From NCBI RefSeq assembly GCF_009669305.1, contig NZ_SADB01000020.1, positions 18,222 to 82,221 of the forward strand: DNA of 64,000 nucleotides, given 5' to 3'. A model generated the notes under the pieces. The model did no database searches, was not told where the DNA came from, and saw only the letters and a program-made list of their open reading frames with translations. The number at the start of each line of letters is the position of its first letter. Position 1 is the first letter of the stretch. The position numbers and the translations under genes are program-made. Below are positions 46,158 through 55,870 of the stretch, piece after piece. This DNA comes from Ancylomarina sp. 16SWW S1-10-2 (lineage in GTDB: Bacteria > Bacteroidota > Bacteroidia > Bacteroidales > Marinifilaceae).

Positions 46158-48389
46158 ATGAAACAATTCCCCAAATTCATACGAAACATTCTTCTACTTT
46201 TCAGTCTTGTTATTCTTTCAAGTTGTAATTTTAATCAAAACAACTTACATCATTCTAAAGAATACACAATATCTCCTGATGCCGTACAGCAAAAGGATTT
46301 CTATGCTGAAGCTTTAAGTTCAACTCATCTAATTTCTAATTACTCTATTGATAGTTCAAAAAGTATAAAGGACACACTACACTGGCGTCTTACAAAAGAC
46401 ATTTCAAAATACCCTCAATTTGAATCTAACTACCAAATTCTAGAGGCAATATATAATATGTCGTTAGAAGAGTTAGAGCTTAATATTAACAGTGATAGCC
46501 TTTTTGACAGATCAGATAAAAAAGATGAAATTAGAACCCGAGATATCAGTTATAGTGTCATCTTGGCTTTAGCCATAAGCAATCCTGAGGTATCGAAAAA
46601 AAGTTTAATGTACAAAGTAAAAGAGGGTAAAATAATTCAAGATCCCGGAACTGGAGGAGGCTGGCCAATTTGCTCAGATCAAATGACTTGGTCAATAGCA
46701 GCCTGGGAAATATATCTTACCACAGGCGACAAATCTTGGCTTAAAAAAGCTTATCAAATTATAAAAAAAACAACCCAAATTAACTTAAATGTTGTTTGGG
46801 ATTATAATGAACATCTATTCAAAGGTGAATCTTCTTTACTCGATAAAAGAAATCAAAATTATCCTCAATGGATGGATGCAAAAGATATATTCAGTTCCTA
46901 CTCATTAAGTACTCAAGCTATTCATTACCAAAGCCTACTTGTATTATCGAAAATGGGTAAAATTCTTAATCACGATACGCATAAATACGAACATATTTCA
47001 GATGCCTTAAAAAAGAGTATCAATAAAAAACTATGGCTTAACACAAAGAAACATTACGCACAATTTAAGTACAATACTAACGCTTCTATCCTTTCGGAAA
47101 AGACTGATAATTTAGGACAAAGCCTTTGTATTCTTTTTAATATTGCAGATGACAAACAAAAAAAACAAATTATAAATAATACCGTACAGCTACCTTTTGG
47201 AGTTCCTTGCTTTTACCCTCAAACGCCTAATCTATCGTCTTATTACAATAACAGTATTTGCCCGTTGGTACAAGCCTATTGGAATTGGTCATCTACAAAA
47301 ACGGATAATGATAAGTCTGTAAAACATGGTTTGGCTTCTTTAATAAGGTCATCGGCCTTATGCCTTTCGAATAAAGAAAACATAATAGCTGAAACTGGTA
47401 ATTACAAAAAGGTCAATTCAAACCGTCAGCTAGGAAGTATTGCCGCATCATTATCGAGCATTTACCGAGTTTTATTTGGATTAAATTTTAAGGAAGATCA
47501 TCTACAAATTAGTCCATTTGTTCCCAGAGAATTTAAAGGTGAACTAAATATAAAGAACCTCAAATATCGAAATTCGACACTAGACATTAAAATTCTAGGG
47601 TTTGGAAACCATATTAATACATTTATGATTGATAGTTTTCCCCTAAATAAAAATGAAATATCAGGTTTATTAAAAGGACATCATAAAATTCTTATTAAAA
47701 TGACAAATAGCTTACCATATAGTTCTGAAATTAAGCTTAAAGAAAATTTATATTCGCCTCAAATGCCAATCGTTAAACTCATAGATTCTAGTTTGATATG
47801 GAGAAAAAATATCGGTGAAAAAAAATATAGAATTTTTCGAAACGGTGAGCTAGTTCAAGAAACAAACGACACCATTTTTCAACTCTCACGACAAAATACA
47901 AACACTTGTTATCAAGTTGATTGCATTGATAAAAACAAAAACAAATCGTTCTTAAGTAAACCTATTTTAATACTTTCAGAAAAAAAATCGCAAATTATAG
48001 AAACAGAATGGTTTACGAATCAAAAAGAAACTTATATAGAGCTTAATGATGAGAAAAATTCAGACTTTCTTTTCAAGGTAAAAGTCGATGAATCAGCCTC
48101 ATACTATATCGATTTTACTTACGCAAACAGTAATAATTCCACAGAAATTAATAACCAATGTGTTTCACGTAGTTTATGGGTATCGCACGACTACTTAGGT
48201 ACGATAGTCTTTCCACAGCGGAATAATAACGACAACACCAATAATTGGACTTACTCTAATGCCATTAAAATCAATTTAAAGAAAGGAAGGAATAGTTTAA
48301 GATTAAAACTTGAGACCTTCAACGAGAATCAGAATATTAAGAAATCTAGTGTATTCGTCGATAAGATTCGAATTCGAAAAATTGACTAA
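46158..48389 (+). CDS. Lipoprotein with MGH1-type six-hairpin glycosidase domain
   Basis: A 743-residue lipoprotein (lipobox LSSC, about 23). An alpha/alpha toroid of the glycogen-debranching or MGH1 type follows: RTRDISYSVILALAISNPE (about 126-144), IQDPGTGGGWPICSDQMTWSIAAWEIY, GESSLLDKRNQNYPQWMDAKDIF, LPFGVPCFYPQTPNLSSYYNNSICPLVQAYWNW and SNRQLGSIAASLSSIYRVLFGL. The C-terminal ~200 residues look like a beta-sandwich carbohydrate-binding part (SRSLWVSHDYLGTI). It probably cleaves a glycan at the cell surface or periplasm; the glycosidic bond is unknown. It diverges from the Crp/Fnr gene. Confidence 0.75.
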   Translation: MKQFPKFIRNILLLFSLVILSSCNFNQNNLHHSKEYTISPDAVQQKDFYAEALSSTHLISNYSIDSSKSIKDTLHWRLTKDISKYPQFESNYQILEAIYNMSLEELELNINSDSLFDRSDKKDEIRTRDISYSVILALAISNPEVSKKSLMYKVKEGKIIQDPGTGGGWPICSDQMTWSIAAWEIYLTTGDKSWLKKAYQIIKKTTQINLNVVWDYNEHLFKGESSLLDKRNQNYPQWMDAKDIFSSYSLSTQAIHYQSLLVLSKMGKILNHDTHKYEHISDALKKSINKKLWLNTKKHYAQFKYNTNASILSEKTDNLGQSLCILFNIADDKQKKQIINNTVQLPFGVPCFYPQTPNLSSYYNNSICPLVQAYWNWSSTKTDNDKSVKHGLASLIRSSALCLSNKENIIAETGNYKKVNSNRQLGSIAASLSSIYRVLFGLNFKEDHLQISPFVPREFKGELNIKNLKYRNSTLDIKILGFGNHINTFMIDSFPLNKNEISGLLKGHHKILIKMTNSLPYSSEIKLKENLYSPQMPIVKLIDSSLIWRKNIGEKKYRIFRNGELVQETNDTIFQLSRQNTNTCYQVDCIDKNKNKSFLSKPILILSEKKSQIIETEWFTNQKETYIELNDEKNSDFLFKVKVDESASYYIDFTYANSNNSTEINNQCVSRSLWVSHDYLGTIVFPQRNNNDNTNNWTYSNAIKINLKKGRNSLRLKLETFNENQNIKKSSVFVDKIRIRKID

Positions 48390-48471
48390 TTGATAAATTG
48401 AACTCAGGTACTTGATATAAATAGGAAAAAGTTTAAATTCAGAAAACAGGGGATAATTAACTGGTAATAAA

Positions 48472-48505
48472 AAAATCCTGATTCATAAGAATCAGGATTT
48501 TGTAT
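48472..48505. terminator. Bidirectional terminator
   Basis: The perfect stem AAAATCCTGATTC / GAATCAGGATTTT with a 4-base loop lies between the convergent glycosidase and adenylate kinase genes. Confidence 0.9.
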
Positions 48506-48521
48506 TTTAAGAGCAAAGTGC

Positions 48522-49691
48522 TTATCGAATAGATTTAAGAGCTTCGGCTACTGATTGAGAAAGATCTTCAAAAATACTTTCTTCACTACCAACTCCATTT
48601 ACAATATTCCTTTTATTTTGCTTGGTATAATACTCACTGACTTTTGAACTACGTTTCTCATATTGTTCTAGTCGGTGAATAATAATATCGGTATCAACAT
48701 CGTAAGCTCTACCGCTAAACGATTTACCTCGAGCAGCTAAGCGCTTAATAGATTCTAGCGTAGAAACATCAAGTTCTAAAACAGTAGTAATCGTCGATTG
48801 CATCTTTCTTAATAAACCATCAAGAATATAGGCTTGAACAATGGTACGAGGAAATCCTTTAAAGATAAACCCACTAGCATCGGGATGCGTTTTAATCTGA
48901 CGTTCAATCAATTTAATAGCAATCTCATCGGGCACAATATCACCTTTTTCAATATACTCTTTGGCGCTAATACCCATATCAGTACCTTTCTTAATTTCCT
49001 GACGCATAAGATGACCAGTAGAAATATAAACCAAATTAAATTTCTTAGCCAACATGCGTCCTTGTGTTCCTTTACCCGAACCTGGAGGTCCTAGAAGGAC
49101 CATATTGATCCATGAACGCTCAAGCGTTTGGTCAACAACAGAAGTTAATCGTCCAAAAATGGCATCAACATCCCCAATACCATCAATTGGATGATAAATT
49201 TCTTTCTCCTTATAAAATTCAGCTACTGGAGCCGTTTTTGTTTCGTACTCCTCTAGTCTTACATTAATAACGTCTTCCGTATCATCCGAACGATTTTCTG
49301 TTAAAGCACGTTTAAGAAGACGACGCTTTAAATTCTCGTTAGGAACTTCAAGACTCAACATACAATCGAGCTTGGTATTCAGTTTAAGCAATAAACCTTC
49401 GAGAATATAGGCTTGAACTGTTGTACGTGGAAATCCATCAAATAAAAAGCCATTTACTTCAGTGTTTGACGTAATTCTTTCTTCAATAATTTGAACAATA
49501 ATTTCATCAGGAACCAAACCTCCTTTTTTAATGATATCCTTAGCTTGAAATCCCAGCTCGGTACCATCTGCAATTTCTGCTCGCAAAATATCACCTGTAG
49601 AGATATAAGCTAAGTTGTATTTCTCAACCAACATTTTAGATTGAGTTCCTTTACCAGCTCCCGGAGGGCCGAACAATGCTATATTTAACAT
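48522..49691 (-). CDS. adk: Tandem two-domain adenylate kinase
   Basis: A 389-residue protein made of two adenylate kinase domains. Domain 1 (about 1-190) has the P-loop GPPGAGKGTQ (8-17), STGD (31-34), FDGFPR (84-89) and RSDDTED lid residues, and should be active in making ADP from ATP and AMP. Domain 2 (about 197-389) has GPPGSGKGTQ (201-210) but STGH instead of STGD (His227), FKGFPR with Lys278 instead of Asp, and a divergent lid (SGRAYD). It may be a degenerate or regulatory half. Adenylate kinases are usually single-domain, about 190-220 residues. Single gene, with terminator downstream. Confidence 0.88.
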   Translation of the reverse strand: MLNIALFGPPGAGKGTQSKMLVEKYNLAYISTGDILRAEIADGTELGFQAKDIIKKGGLVPDEIIVQIIEERITSNTEVNGFLFDGFPRTTVQAYILEGLLLKLNTKLDCMLSLEVPNENLKRRLLKRALTENRSDDTEDVINVRLEEYETKTAPVAEFYKEKEIYHPIDGIGDVDAIFGRLTSVVDQTLERSWINMVLLGPPGSGKGTQGRMLAKKFNLVYISTGHLMRQEIKKGTDMGISAKEYIEKGDIVPDEIAIKLIERQIKTHPDASGFIFKGFPRTIVQAYILDGLLRKMQSTITTVLELDVSTLESIKRLAARGKSFSGRAYDVDTDIIIHRLEQYEKRSSKVSEYYTKQNKRNIVNGVGSEESIFEDLSQSVAEALKSIR

Positions 49692-49854
49692 AGGTATAGA
49701 TTAGTATTTGTAGTCATATTAAGAATATCAAATTTAAAAAAAAAAGATAAACTACATCTTATTTTCCTATTTATATAGAATCCTAAATAGAGTGCTCTTC
49801 AGCATATTTAGAAAGACAAGATCTATTGTGTTTAAGTAAATTACAACATATCAC

Positions 49855-50232
49855 CTATCGAAATAAATATTTTCCGCTGAATTCGCCTTTGAAAAATTTC
49901 CATCCATAACGGAAAGACCAAGATAATAAATGAAGTAAACCTATAAAAAAGAAGATTGGATAAATGGGATTAGTCCAAAAAGTATGATTAACAAAAGAAA
50001 AGTAGGAATAGGCAACAACCAAGAATAAGCCTCCCAATAACTCAAATCGCCACACAACAATCAATGCAATCATCATTAACATATGCGTATAAAACAATTT
50101 AACTAATTGGGGATTCATATGAGATGGGTTATCAACACCAAACTCAATAGAAAACCATGCAAAAAACAGGAATAAAAATACCCCTAGAAATCGCGCAAGC
50201 CAACGAATAATTGAGATAATTAATGTATGCAT
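49855..50232 (-). CDS. Hypothetical four-helix integral membrane protein
   Basis: A 125-residue protein with about four predicted membrane helices: WLARFLGVFLFLFFAWFSI, LVKFLYTHMLMMIALIVVW-like, LGGLFLVVAYSYFSFV and IYPIFFFIGLLHLLSWSF. The charge pattern puts basic residues at the C-terminus (RYGWKFFKGEFSGKYLFR). I do not recognise a family with confidence. It is monocistronic, with a spacer on each side. Small membrane proteins of this size are common in Bacteroidota and mostly uncharacterised. Confidence 0.7.
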   Translation of the reverse strand: MHTLIISIIRWLARFLGVFLFLFFAWFSIEFGVDNPSHMNPQLVKLFYTHMLMMIALIVVWRFELLGGLFLVVAYSYFSFVNHTFWTNPIYPIFFFIGLLHLLSWSFRYGWKFFKGEFSGKYLFR

Positions 50233-50660
50233 TTATTCAAGTTAAATAAGCATTAATGATAATCTCAAATATAGATGAATAATTAAAGCTTTGAAAATAT
50301 ATATAAAGCTTATATATGACTATTTTACTTCAAAAAAACACCTATTACGTGATTGAATACCATTAACTATTGACCTTTTGTATTATTTAGACCTACCTTA
50401 TTTATGAGCCTCATAAATATTCAAAATTGCAACAATCAATACTATTTCATGACAAAATAGTTCCTAATGAAAGCAAAGCACTAAGTAAATACACCTTGTT
50501 TTATCTATAATCTATGGTAAAAAAAGGACTAACCATATCACTGATAAAGAAATAATATGATTTGGGAGTGATTATGAAAAACAAATCGACTCAGATTAAC
50601 TTATATTATGAGTTAATTCTTAAATAAAAAATGATTCGTCCAAACGTCGTTGTTCTATTA
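50233..50660. other. Intergenic spacer with one perfect palindrome
   Basis: No gene, tRNA or terminator is seen in this AT-rich stretch. At 50399-50419 it holds a perfect palindrome, TATTTATGAG-C-CTCATAAATA, arms of 10 bp around one central base, which has the form of an operator. Confidence 0.5.
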
Positions 50661-51266
50661 TTAAAGTTTCAGTACGGGTAAACTTAACTTGTATCGTATA
50701 CAAACTAATCTAAATACAATAATGGAGATAACAGTAACAAATAAATTAACTGTAGGATCGACATGTAGATATTTCAAAAACAAGAAGAGTAAGCCCCCAA
50801 AAATACACGCAATAGCATAAATTTCCTTTCGAAAGATTAATGGGATATCATTACATAAAGTATCTCGAATAACACCTCCCATTACAGCAGTAAACAAACC
50901 CATAATAATAGCTAATATAGGATGAATAGATAATGCAAGCGCTTTCTCAATACCTATAATTGTAAAAACGCCAATTCCAATCGTATCAAAAAGGAATAAA
51001 GTTTTCTTTAACCTCATTATTATTCTTTTAAATAAGAAGGTTACAAGTACAGCTAAAACAATGACAAGAAAGTAATTTAAATCTGAAATCCAAGCCACAG
51101 GAAAGTTACCCAATATTAAATCGCGTAAAGTGCCACCTCCAATAGCGGTAATAAAACCTGTAAAGAAAGCACCAAACAAATCAAGTTTCTTGTTGGCTGC
51201 GGAAAGAGTTCCTGAAATTGCAAAAACAAAGGTTCCTATCAAGTCGAAAAAATAAATTATAGACAT
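50661..51266 (-). CDS. Trimeric intracellular cation (TRIC) channel family protein
   Basis: A membrane protein of about 201 residues from Met at 51266 (MSIIYFFDLIGTFVFAISGTLSA). A longer in-frame start at 51395 would run through the terminator hairpin of the upstream malic enzyme gene and is rejected. The family has two repeats with GGG motifs: ITAIGGGTLRDLILG and VMGGVIRDTLCNDIP. Bacterial TRIC homologues (YicG/UPF0126) are potassium-permeable channels. Seven membrane helices are expected. It follows the malic enzyme gene but is separated by a terminator. Confidence 0.88.
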   Translation of the reverse strand: MSIIYFFDLIGTFVFAISGTLSAANKKLDLFGAFFTGFITAIGGGTLRDLILGNFPVAWISDLNYFLVIVLAVLVTFLFKRIIMRLKKTLFLFDTIGIGVFTIIGIEKALALSIHPILAIIMGLFTAVMGGVIRDTLCNDIPLIFRKEIYAIACIFGGLLFLFLKYLHVDPTVNLFVTVISIIVFRLVCIRYKLSLPVLKL

Positions 51267-51293
51267 AAGCTTCAGCGTTACAGTTTTATTATT

Positions 51294-51330
51294 TAAAAAG
51301 GAGCCTCCCAAATAAATTAGGAGGCTCTTT
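51294..51330 (-). terminator. Terminator of the malic enzyme gene
   Basis: On the minus strand GAGCCTCC ... GGAGGCTC forms an 8-bp GC-rich stem with an 11-base loop, followed by CTTTTT. It separates the malic enzyme and TRIC channel genes. Confidence 0.88.
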
Positions 51331-51467
51331 ATATAATTATTGATTTTTAAACAATCGAGGTCAAAAATCAAATATTTGACAAAACTAGTAAACAAATTGA
51401 AACAAACTCATTTTTAAAAAATAAATAGCATCAACACATTCATTAATTAAAAATGACTCATTGATAA

Positions 51468-53738
51468 TTATCTTTGAATTTTTTGCGAATCAACAACTGC
51501 AATAGCTGTCATATTAGTCAATTCACGAACAGTACAACCCATTGGTACAACAAGGAATGGTTTTGCAGCACCTAAAATAATTGGACCGATATTCTCAGAA
51601 CCACCAAAATCTTGCATCAATTTGTAAGCGATATTTCCAGAACTCAAGTTAGGGAATATCAAGGTATTTACATTTTTCCCTTTAAGCTTATTGAATGGGA
51701 AATTAGCATCACGCAACTTTTTATCCATTGCAAAGTTCAATAACATCTCACCATCAACAATTAAATCAGGATGATTCTCATGTAAATAATCAACGGTATT
51801 ATGAACTCTCTCAGGACTTCCTTTTTTCACAGCGCCAAAGTTTGAATAAGACAACATGGCCATTACTGGCTCTTGCCCAAATTTCTTAACGGCACTAGCT
51901 GTAATTAAGGTTGTATCAATCAAAGACTCCATACTAGGCTCAGAATTTATTGTTGTATCTGCAAAGAAAAGAGGACCTTTCTTAGTCATCACAATATTCA
52001 TCCCCACAAGGGTTTTCATACCTTCTTTTTTGCCAATAACTTTCTCGGCAATATGAAGTGTTTCGAAATAACGAGTTGCATATCCTGAGATAAATGCATC
52101 AGCATCACCAGCCGCAACCATTGCAGCACCAAAATAATTACGATCAAACATCTGTTCAAGAGCCTCTTTGTAAACTAGACCACTACGTCCATGTTTCGTA
52201 CAAAGCATCTCAGCATAACGTATTCTTCTTTCGCGCTCATCATCCGAACGAATATCTATAATTTCAGCACCTTCAAGATCAAGATCATTTTCTTTAACTA
52301 GAGCCTTGATATTTTTGCTGTTACCCAATAAAATTGGCGTGGCAATACCTTCGTGTAAAACAATCTGAGCCGCCTTAAGAATATTAAAGTTATTTGCTTC
52401 AGGATAAACAATACGCTTAGGACATTTCTTAGCTTTATTAAATATCGTATGTAACAATTCGTTTTCAGTACCTAATCGTACCTTCAACTCACTAGCATAC
52501 ACATCCCAATCCATATCTGTTTTACGTGCAACACCCGACTCTACAGCCGCTTTTGCTACGGCAACAGACACACAAGATACCATTCTAGGATCCAATGCTT
52601 TAGGAATAATATAATACTTACCAAAAGTAATATTAGCTTCGTTATAAGCAGTATGTACCGACTCAGGAACAGGCTCTTTAGCTAATGCAGCAATAGCATA
52701 AACCGAAGCAATCTTCATTTCTTCGTTAATTGCAGTTGCTCTTACATCGAGTGCCCCACGGAAAATATATGGAAATCCTAATACATTATTAATCTGATTA
52801 GGATAATCAGAACGACCAGTTGCTACAATAATATCGTCTCTAACTGACATCGCGTCATCATATCCAATTTCAGGATCTGGGTTGGCTAAAGCAAAAACAA
52901 CAGGATTAGGAGCCATACTAGCTACCATTTCTTTAGTCATTGCACCACCAACAGATAGACCTAAAAACACATCACAATCAACCACAGCCTCAGCTAAAGT
53001 TGATATATCACGTTGTGTAATAAATTGTTTTTTCTGTTCGTTTAAACCAGTACGCTTAGCATTGATAACACCACGGCTATCACACATTACAACATTCTCT
53101 GGTTTTACACCCAATGAAATATAAAGCTTAGTACAAGAAACAGCTGCAGCACCTGCACCATTTACAACCACCTTAATATCTTCAATTTTCTTATGACCTA
53201 TCTCTATTGCATTCAATAAACCAGCTGACGAAATAATAGCTGTACCATGCTGATCATCATGCATTACAGGAATATCAAGCTCTTCCTTTAATCTCCTTTC
53301 AATCTCAAAACACTCAGGAGCTTTAATATCCTCAAGGTTAATTCCACCAAAAGTTGGTGCAATCAACTTAACGGTTTCTACAAATTTATCGATATCTGTA
53401 GTATCCAATTCAATATCGAAAACATCGATATCAGAAAAAATCTTAAATAAAAGGCCTTTACCTTCCATAACTGGTTTTCCAGCTAAAGCACCTATATTTC
53501 CAAGGCCTAAAACTGCGGTACCATTAGAAATAACAGCTACAAGATTTCCTTTATCTGTGTAACGATATGCATCCTCAGGATTTTTCTGGATTTCTAGACA
53601 AGGCTCAGCTACTCCTGGGCTATAAGCTAAGGATAAATCACGTTGAGTTCTGTAAGGCTTAGTTGGTATAACCTCAATTTTTCCAGGTTTACCTTCGGAA
53701 TGGTAATTTAATGCGTCAGTTGACTTCTGTTTCGACAT
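51468..53738 (-). CDS. maeB: NADP-dependent malic enzyme fused to a phosphate acetyltransferase-like domain
   Basis: A 756-residue protein of MaeB type. The N-terminal ~425 residues form the malic enzyme: [63 protein letters not shown] (Rossmann nucleotide site) and [10 protein letters not shown]. From about 445 a phosphotransacetylase-like domain starts ([19 protein letters not shown]) and ends with [28 protein letters not shown]. The enzyme decarboxylates malate to pyruvate; in E. coli the second domain mediates control by acetyl-CoA and oligomerisation. Length is typical for the fusion. It is expressed alone. Confidence 0.95.
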   Translation of the reverse strand: MSKQKSTDALNYHSEGKPGKIEVIPTKPYRTQRDLSLAYSPGVAEPCLEIQKNPEDAYRYTDKGNLVAVISNGTAVLGLGNIGALAGKPVMEGKGLLFKIFSDIDVFDIELDTTDIDKFVETVKLIAPTFGGINLEDIKAPECFEIERRLKEELDIPVMHDDQHGTAIISSAGLLNAIEIGHKKIEDIKVVVNGAGAAAVSCTKLYISLGVKPENVVMCDSRGVINAKRTGLNEQKKQFITQRDISTLAEAVVDCDVFLGLSVGGAMTKEMVASMAPNPVVFALANPDPEIGYDDAMSVRDDIIVATGRSDYPNQINNVLGFPYIFRGALDVRATAINEEMKIASVYAIAALAKEPVPESVHTAYNEANITFGKYYIIPKALDPRMVSCVSVAVAKAAVESGVARKTDMDWDVYASELKVRLGTENELLHTIFNKAKKCPKRIVYPEANNFNILKAAQIVLHEGIATPILLGNSKNIKALVKENDLDLEGAEIIDIRSDDERERRIRYAEMLCTKHGRSGLVYKEALEQMFDRNYFGAAMVAAGDADAFISGYATRYFETLHIAEKVIGKKEGMKTLVGMNIVMTKKGPLFFADTTINSEPSMESLIDTTLITASAVKKFGQEPVMAMLSYSNFGAVKKGSPERVHNTVDYLHENHPDLIVDGEMLLNFAMDKKLRDANFPFNKLKGKNVNTLIFPNLSSGNIAYKLMQDFGGSENIGPIILGAAKPFLVVPMGCTVRELTNMTAIAVVDSQKIQR

Positions 53739-54517
53739 AGTTTTATTGTGTATGTTGTATATTGCTCAATTAGTGAGCGTTTTGTGTTTTTAATTAAATA
53801 AATATTAATAAATGAGTACCTTACCACGAGCTAATCTTTCTCACTCATGAACTTTACGTACGGCAAAACACTCATCATAGATCATAAACCAAACTCAGTT
53901 TTTCACTTCATTACTTTTTAAAAAAGTACCCCATTAAATTATAGTGGGCAGAAAAGTCTTAATTTTCATTTATAAATTTTAAAAATCAATTATGAAACAT
54001 ATGAAGTAAAACTAAATGAACATAATGATTTAAAGCTCTCAACTTTTATATATTTGTAACGTTTCCGTAAAATCTAAAATATCTGAAAATAATTTATTTT
54101 TACTTAAACAAAAAAAGACTTTCATCATATTACTATTTTTATACACGTCGTTTTAAATACGATAAAACACACGCATTAAAGCATTTAAAACGCAATTATT
54201 TGGAAATAAGCAGTTAAAGTTATGCTCAATAAAATCCAGAAAATTCATGTCTAAAAACATCTAAGAATGCCTAGTCTCACAAATATTTTGCAAACTTACA
54301 TAAAAAACAGTAAATACAAATACCATTTTCAGAATGATTTTGAATTTGAGGCTTCTAAATTTTGACCTTTTCAAAAAATAAAAAATGAAACAAACATTAC
54401 ATTTCTCTATATGCACATAAAGATTATTGATTAATTTTATTTGGCTATTAGAGTCTCTCTATATACATTTGTAATTGTAAACAATAACAGAATAAGAAAT
54501 CTTAAAATCTAAATAAC
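53739..54517. other. Long divergent intergenic region between malic enzyme and peroxiredoxin genes
   Basis: About 780 bases without a supported gene. It is AT-rich with short inverted repeats, for example GCTCA/TGAGC around 53764. An isolated TATATTTG box sits at 54049-54056 without a gene behind it, which could mark a small RNA. The peroxiredoxin promoter is near its right end. I see no tRNA or repeat. Confidence 0.5.
54440..54471 (+). promoter_or_regulatory. Bacteroidota-type promoter for the peroxiredoxin gene
   Basis: TTTG at 54440-54443, a 20-base spacer and TACATTTG at 54464-54471 match the phylum consensus. The expected leader before the ATG at 54518 is about 40 bases. Confidence 0.7.
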
Positions 54518-55147
54518 ATGCAATCATTAATCGGAAGAAAAGCGCCAGTATTTCAAGCAAGCGCAGTATTAAACGGAAACCAAATTACTGAAGGTTTCTC
54601 ACTAGAACAATTTGTAGGTAAAAAAGAAGTAGTTTTCTTCTTCTACCCTCTCGACTTTACTTTTGTTTGTCCAACAGAGCTTATTGCTTTTCAAGATAAA
54701 CTTGCTGAGTTCGAAAAACGTAACGTAGCAGTCGTTGGCTGTTCTGTCGATTCTGAATTTTCACACTTCGCATGGTTAAACACTGAAAGAAATAAAGGTG
54801 GTATTAAAGGTGTTACCTTTCCATTAGTTGCAGATTTATCTAAAACTATTTCAGAAAACTATGGTGTATTGGCTTCAGATTACGATTACGATGAAGAAGG
54901 TAATGCAACTTCAACAGGAACTCCTGTAGCTTACCGTGGCTTATTCCTTATCGACAAAAGAGGTGTTGTTCGTCATTCGGTAATTAACGACCTTCCATTG
55001 GGAAGAAGTGTAGATGAAGCAATACGTATGGTTGACGCCTTACAACATTTCGAGGAAAACGGAGAAGTTTGTCCTGCCAACTGGAATAAGGGTGAAAAAG
55101 CAATGCAAGCAACACAAGAGGGTGTTTCGGAATACCTTAGTAAATAA
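54518..55147 (+). CDS. 2-Cys peroxiredoxin (AhpC/Prx1 type)
   Basis: The 209-residue thiol peroxidase has the peroxidatic cysteine in FYPLDFTFVCPTEL (about Cys51) and the resolving cysteine near the C-terminus in GEVCPANW (about Cys184). It also has the conserved VVGCSVDSEFSH and TPVAYRGLFLIDKRGVVRH. The long tail after the resolving Cys is typical of robust-to-sensitive Prx1 enzymes. It reduces hydrogen peroxide and organic peroxides with thioredoxin or AhpF. A superoxide reductase gene follows after 144 bases; together they turn superoxide to water. Confidence 0.95.
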   Translation: MQSLIGRKAPVFQASAVLNGNQITEGFSLEQFVGKKEVVFFFYPLDFTFVCPTELIAFQDKLAEFEKRNVAVVGCSVDSEFSHFAWLNTERNKGGIKGVTFPLVADLSKTISENYGVLASDYDYDEEGNATSTGTPVAYRGLFLIDKRGVVRHSVINDLPLGRSVDEAIRMVDALQHFEENGEVCPANWNKGEKAMQATQEGVSEYLSK

Positions 55148-55224
55148 AAGGACACTCTAGAGCGATAAAAAAAACGGTAGTCATATCGTTGAAATCAAAA
55201 CAACAATAAGAACAATTCAAGGGA

Positions 55225-55267
55225 ATACGATTTTATTCTTTAGCTATTAAATGTAATAAAATCGTAT
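55225..55267 (+). promoter_or_regulatory. Long hairpin upstream of the superoxide reductase gene
   Basis: The 13-bp perfect arms ATACGATTTTATT / AATAAAATCGTAT enclose a 17-base loop. The right arm ends 25 bases before the ATG of the next gene. No T run follows, so it is not an ordinary terminator; it may be an attenuator, a regulator site or an mRNA stabiliser. Confidence 0.6.
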
Positions 55268-55291
55268 CTCTATTATACAGGAAACAGTACT

Positions 55292-55687
55292 ATGAAGATT
55301 AACAGATACCAAGATATAACAACAATCAAAGGAGAAGGAAAAAAAGATTACATCGATCGTCATTCAGCATTTATCCATTGCGAAGATTCAGCAAAAGCTG
55401 GTGAAAAATTCGTAGTGAAAGTAAAAGTTGGTGATGCCTATCCTCACCCTGATGATTTTGATCATTATATTGCTTGGGTACAACTTTGGGATGGTGAAAA
55501 TATGTTAGCTCAAGCCAACTTCTCTTGTGGCGCTCTTGGTAACACGCCAAATCAAGCTGAGGTCGATTTTTATATCGTACCTAGTAAAAACATGAAACTA
55601 ACTGCTGCAGCTTACTGTACTAAGCACGGCCTTTGGCATTCTGATGAGAAAATTGTTGAAGTAGAAAAAGTGGCTGTAGAAGCCTAG
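55292..55687 (+). CDS. Superoxide reductase (class II desulfoferrodoxin / neelaredoxin)
   Basis: The 131-residue protein has the single iron site of class II superoxide reductases: His24 (RHSAF), His52 (PHPDD), His58 (DHY), Cys109 and His112 (YCTKHGLW). The N-terminal desulforedoxin domain is absent. The usual Glu-Lys before the first histidine is replaced by Asp22-Arg23, which may alter the catalytic step. The enzyme reduces superoxide to hydrogen peroxide without making oxygen, which suits microaerobic or anaerobic bacteria. The peroxiredoxin upstream would remove the product. Confidence 0.9.
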   Translation: MKINRYQDITTIKGEGKKDYIDRHSAFIHCEDSAKAGEKFVVKVKVGDAYPHPDDFDHYIAWVQLWDGENMLAQANFSCGALGNTPNQAEVDFYIVPSKNMKLTAAAYCTKHGLWHSDEKIVEVEKVAVEA

Positions 55688-55710
55688 TTTTCTATCAAAA
55701 CATAAAAATA

Positions 55711-55745
55711 ACCCAGCTGTATTTAATTACGGCTGGGCTTTTTTA
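55711..55745 (+). terminator. Terminator of the superoxide reductase gene
   Basis: The stem ACCCAGC / GCTGGGC with a 14-base AT-rich loop is followed by TTTTTT, 24 bases after the stop. Confidence 0.85.
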
Positions 55746-55870
55746 TAGCATAACATTGAACCGAAAAAAGGGCGAGGAAAAGGCGAAAGGGAGAAAGTGT
55801 CTAAAGGTCTTAATAGTCGAACAGTCTTAAGGTCGGAGAAAGATCATTCAGTTATCCATTGTCACTGTAT

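Noticed and set aside
51267-51395. N-terminal extension of the TRIC channel protein
   Set aside because: The extension would read through the GC-rich terminator hairpin of the malic enzyme gene, and family homology begins at the Met at 51266.
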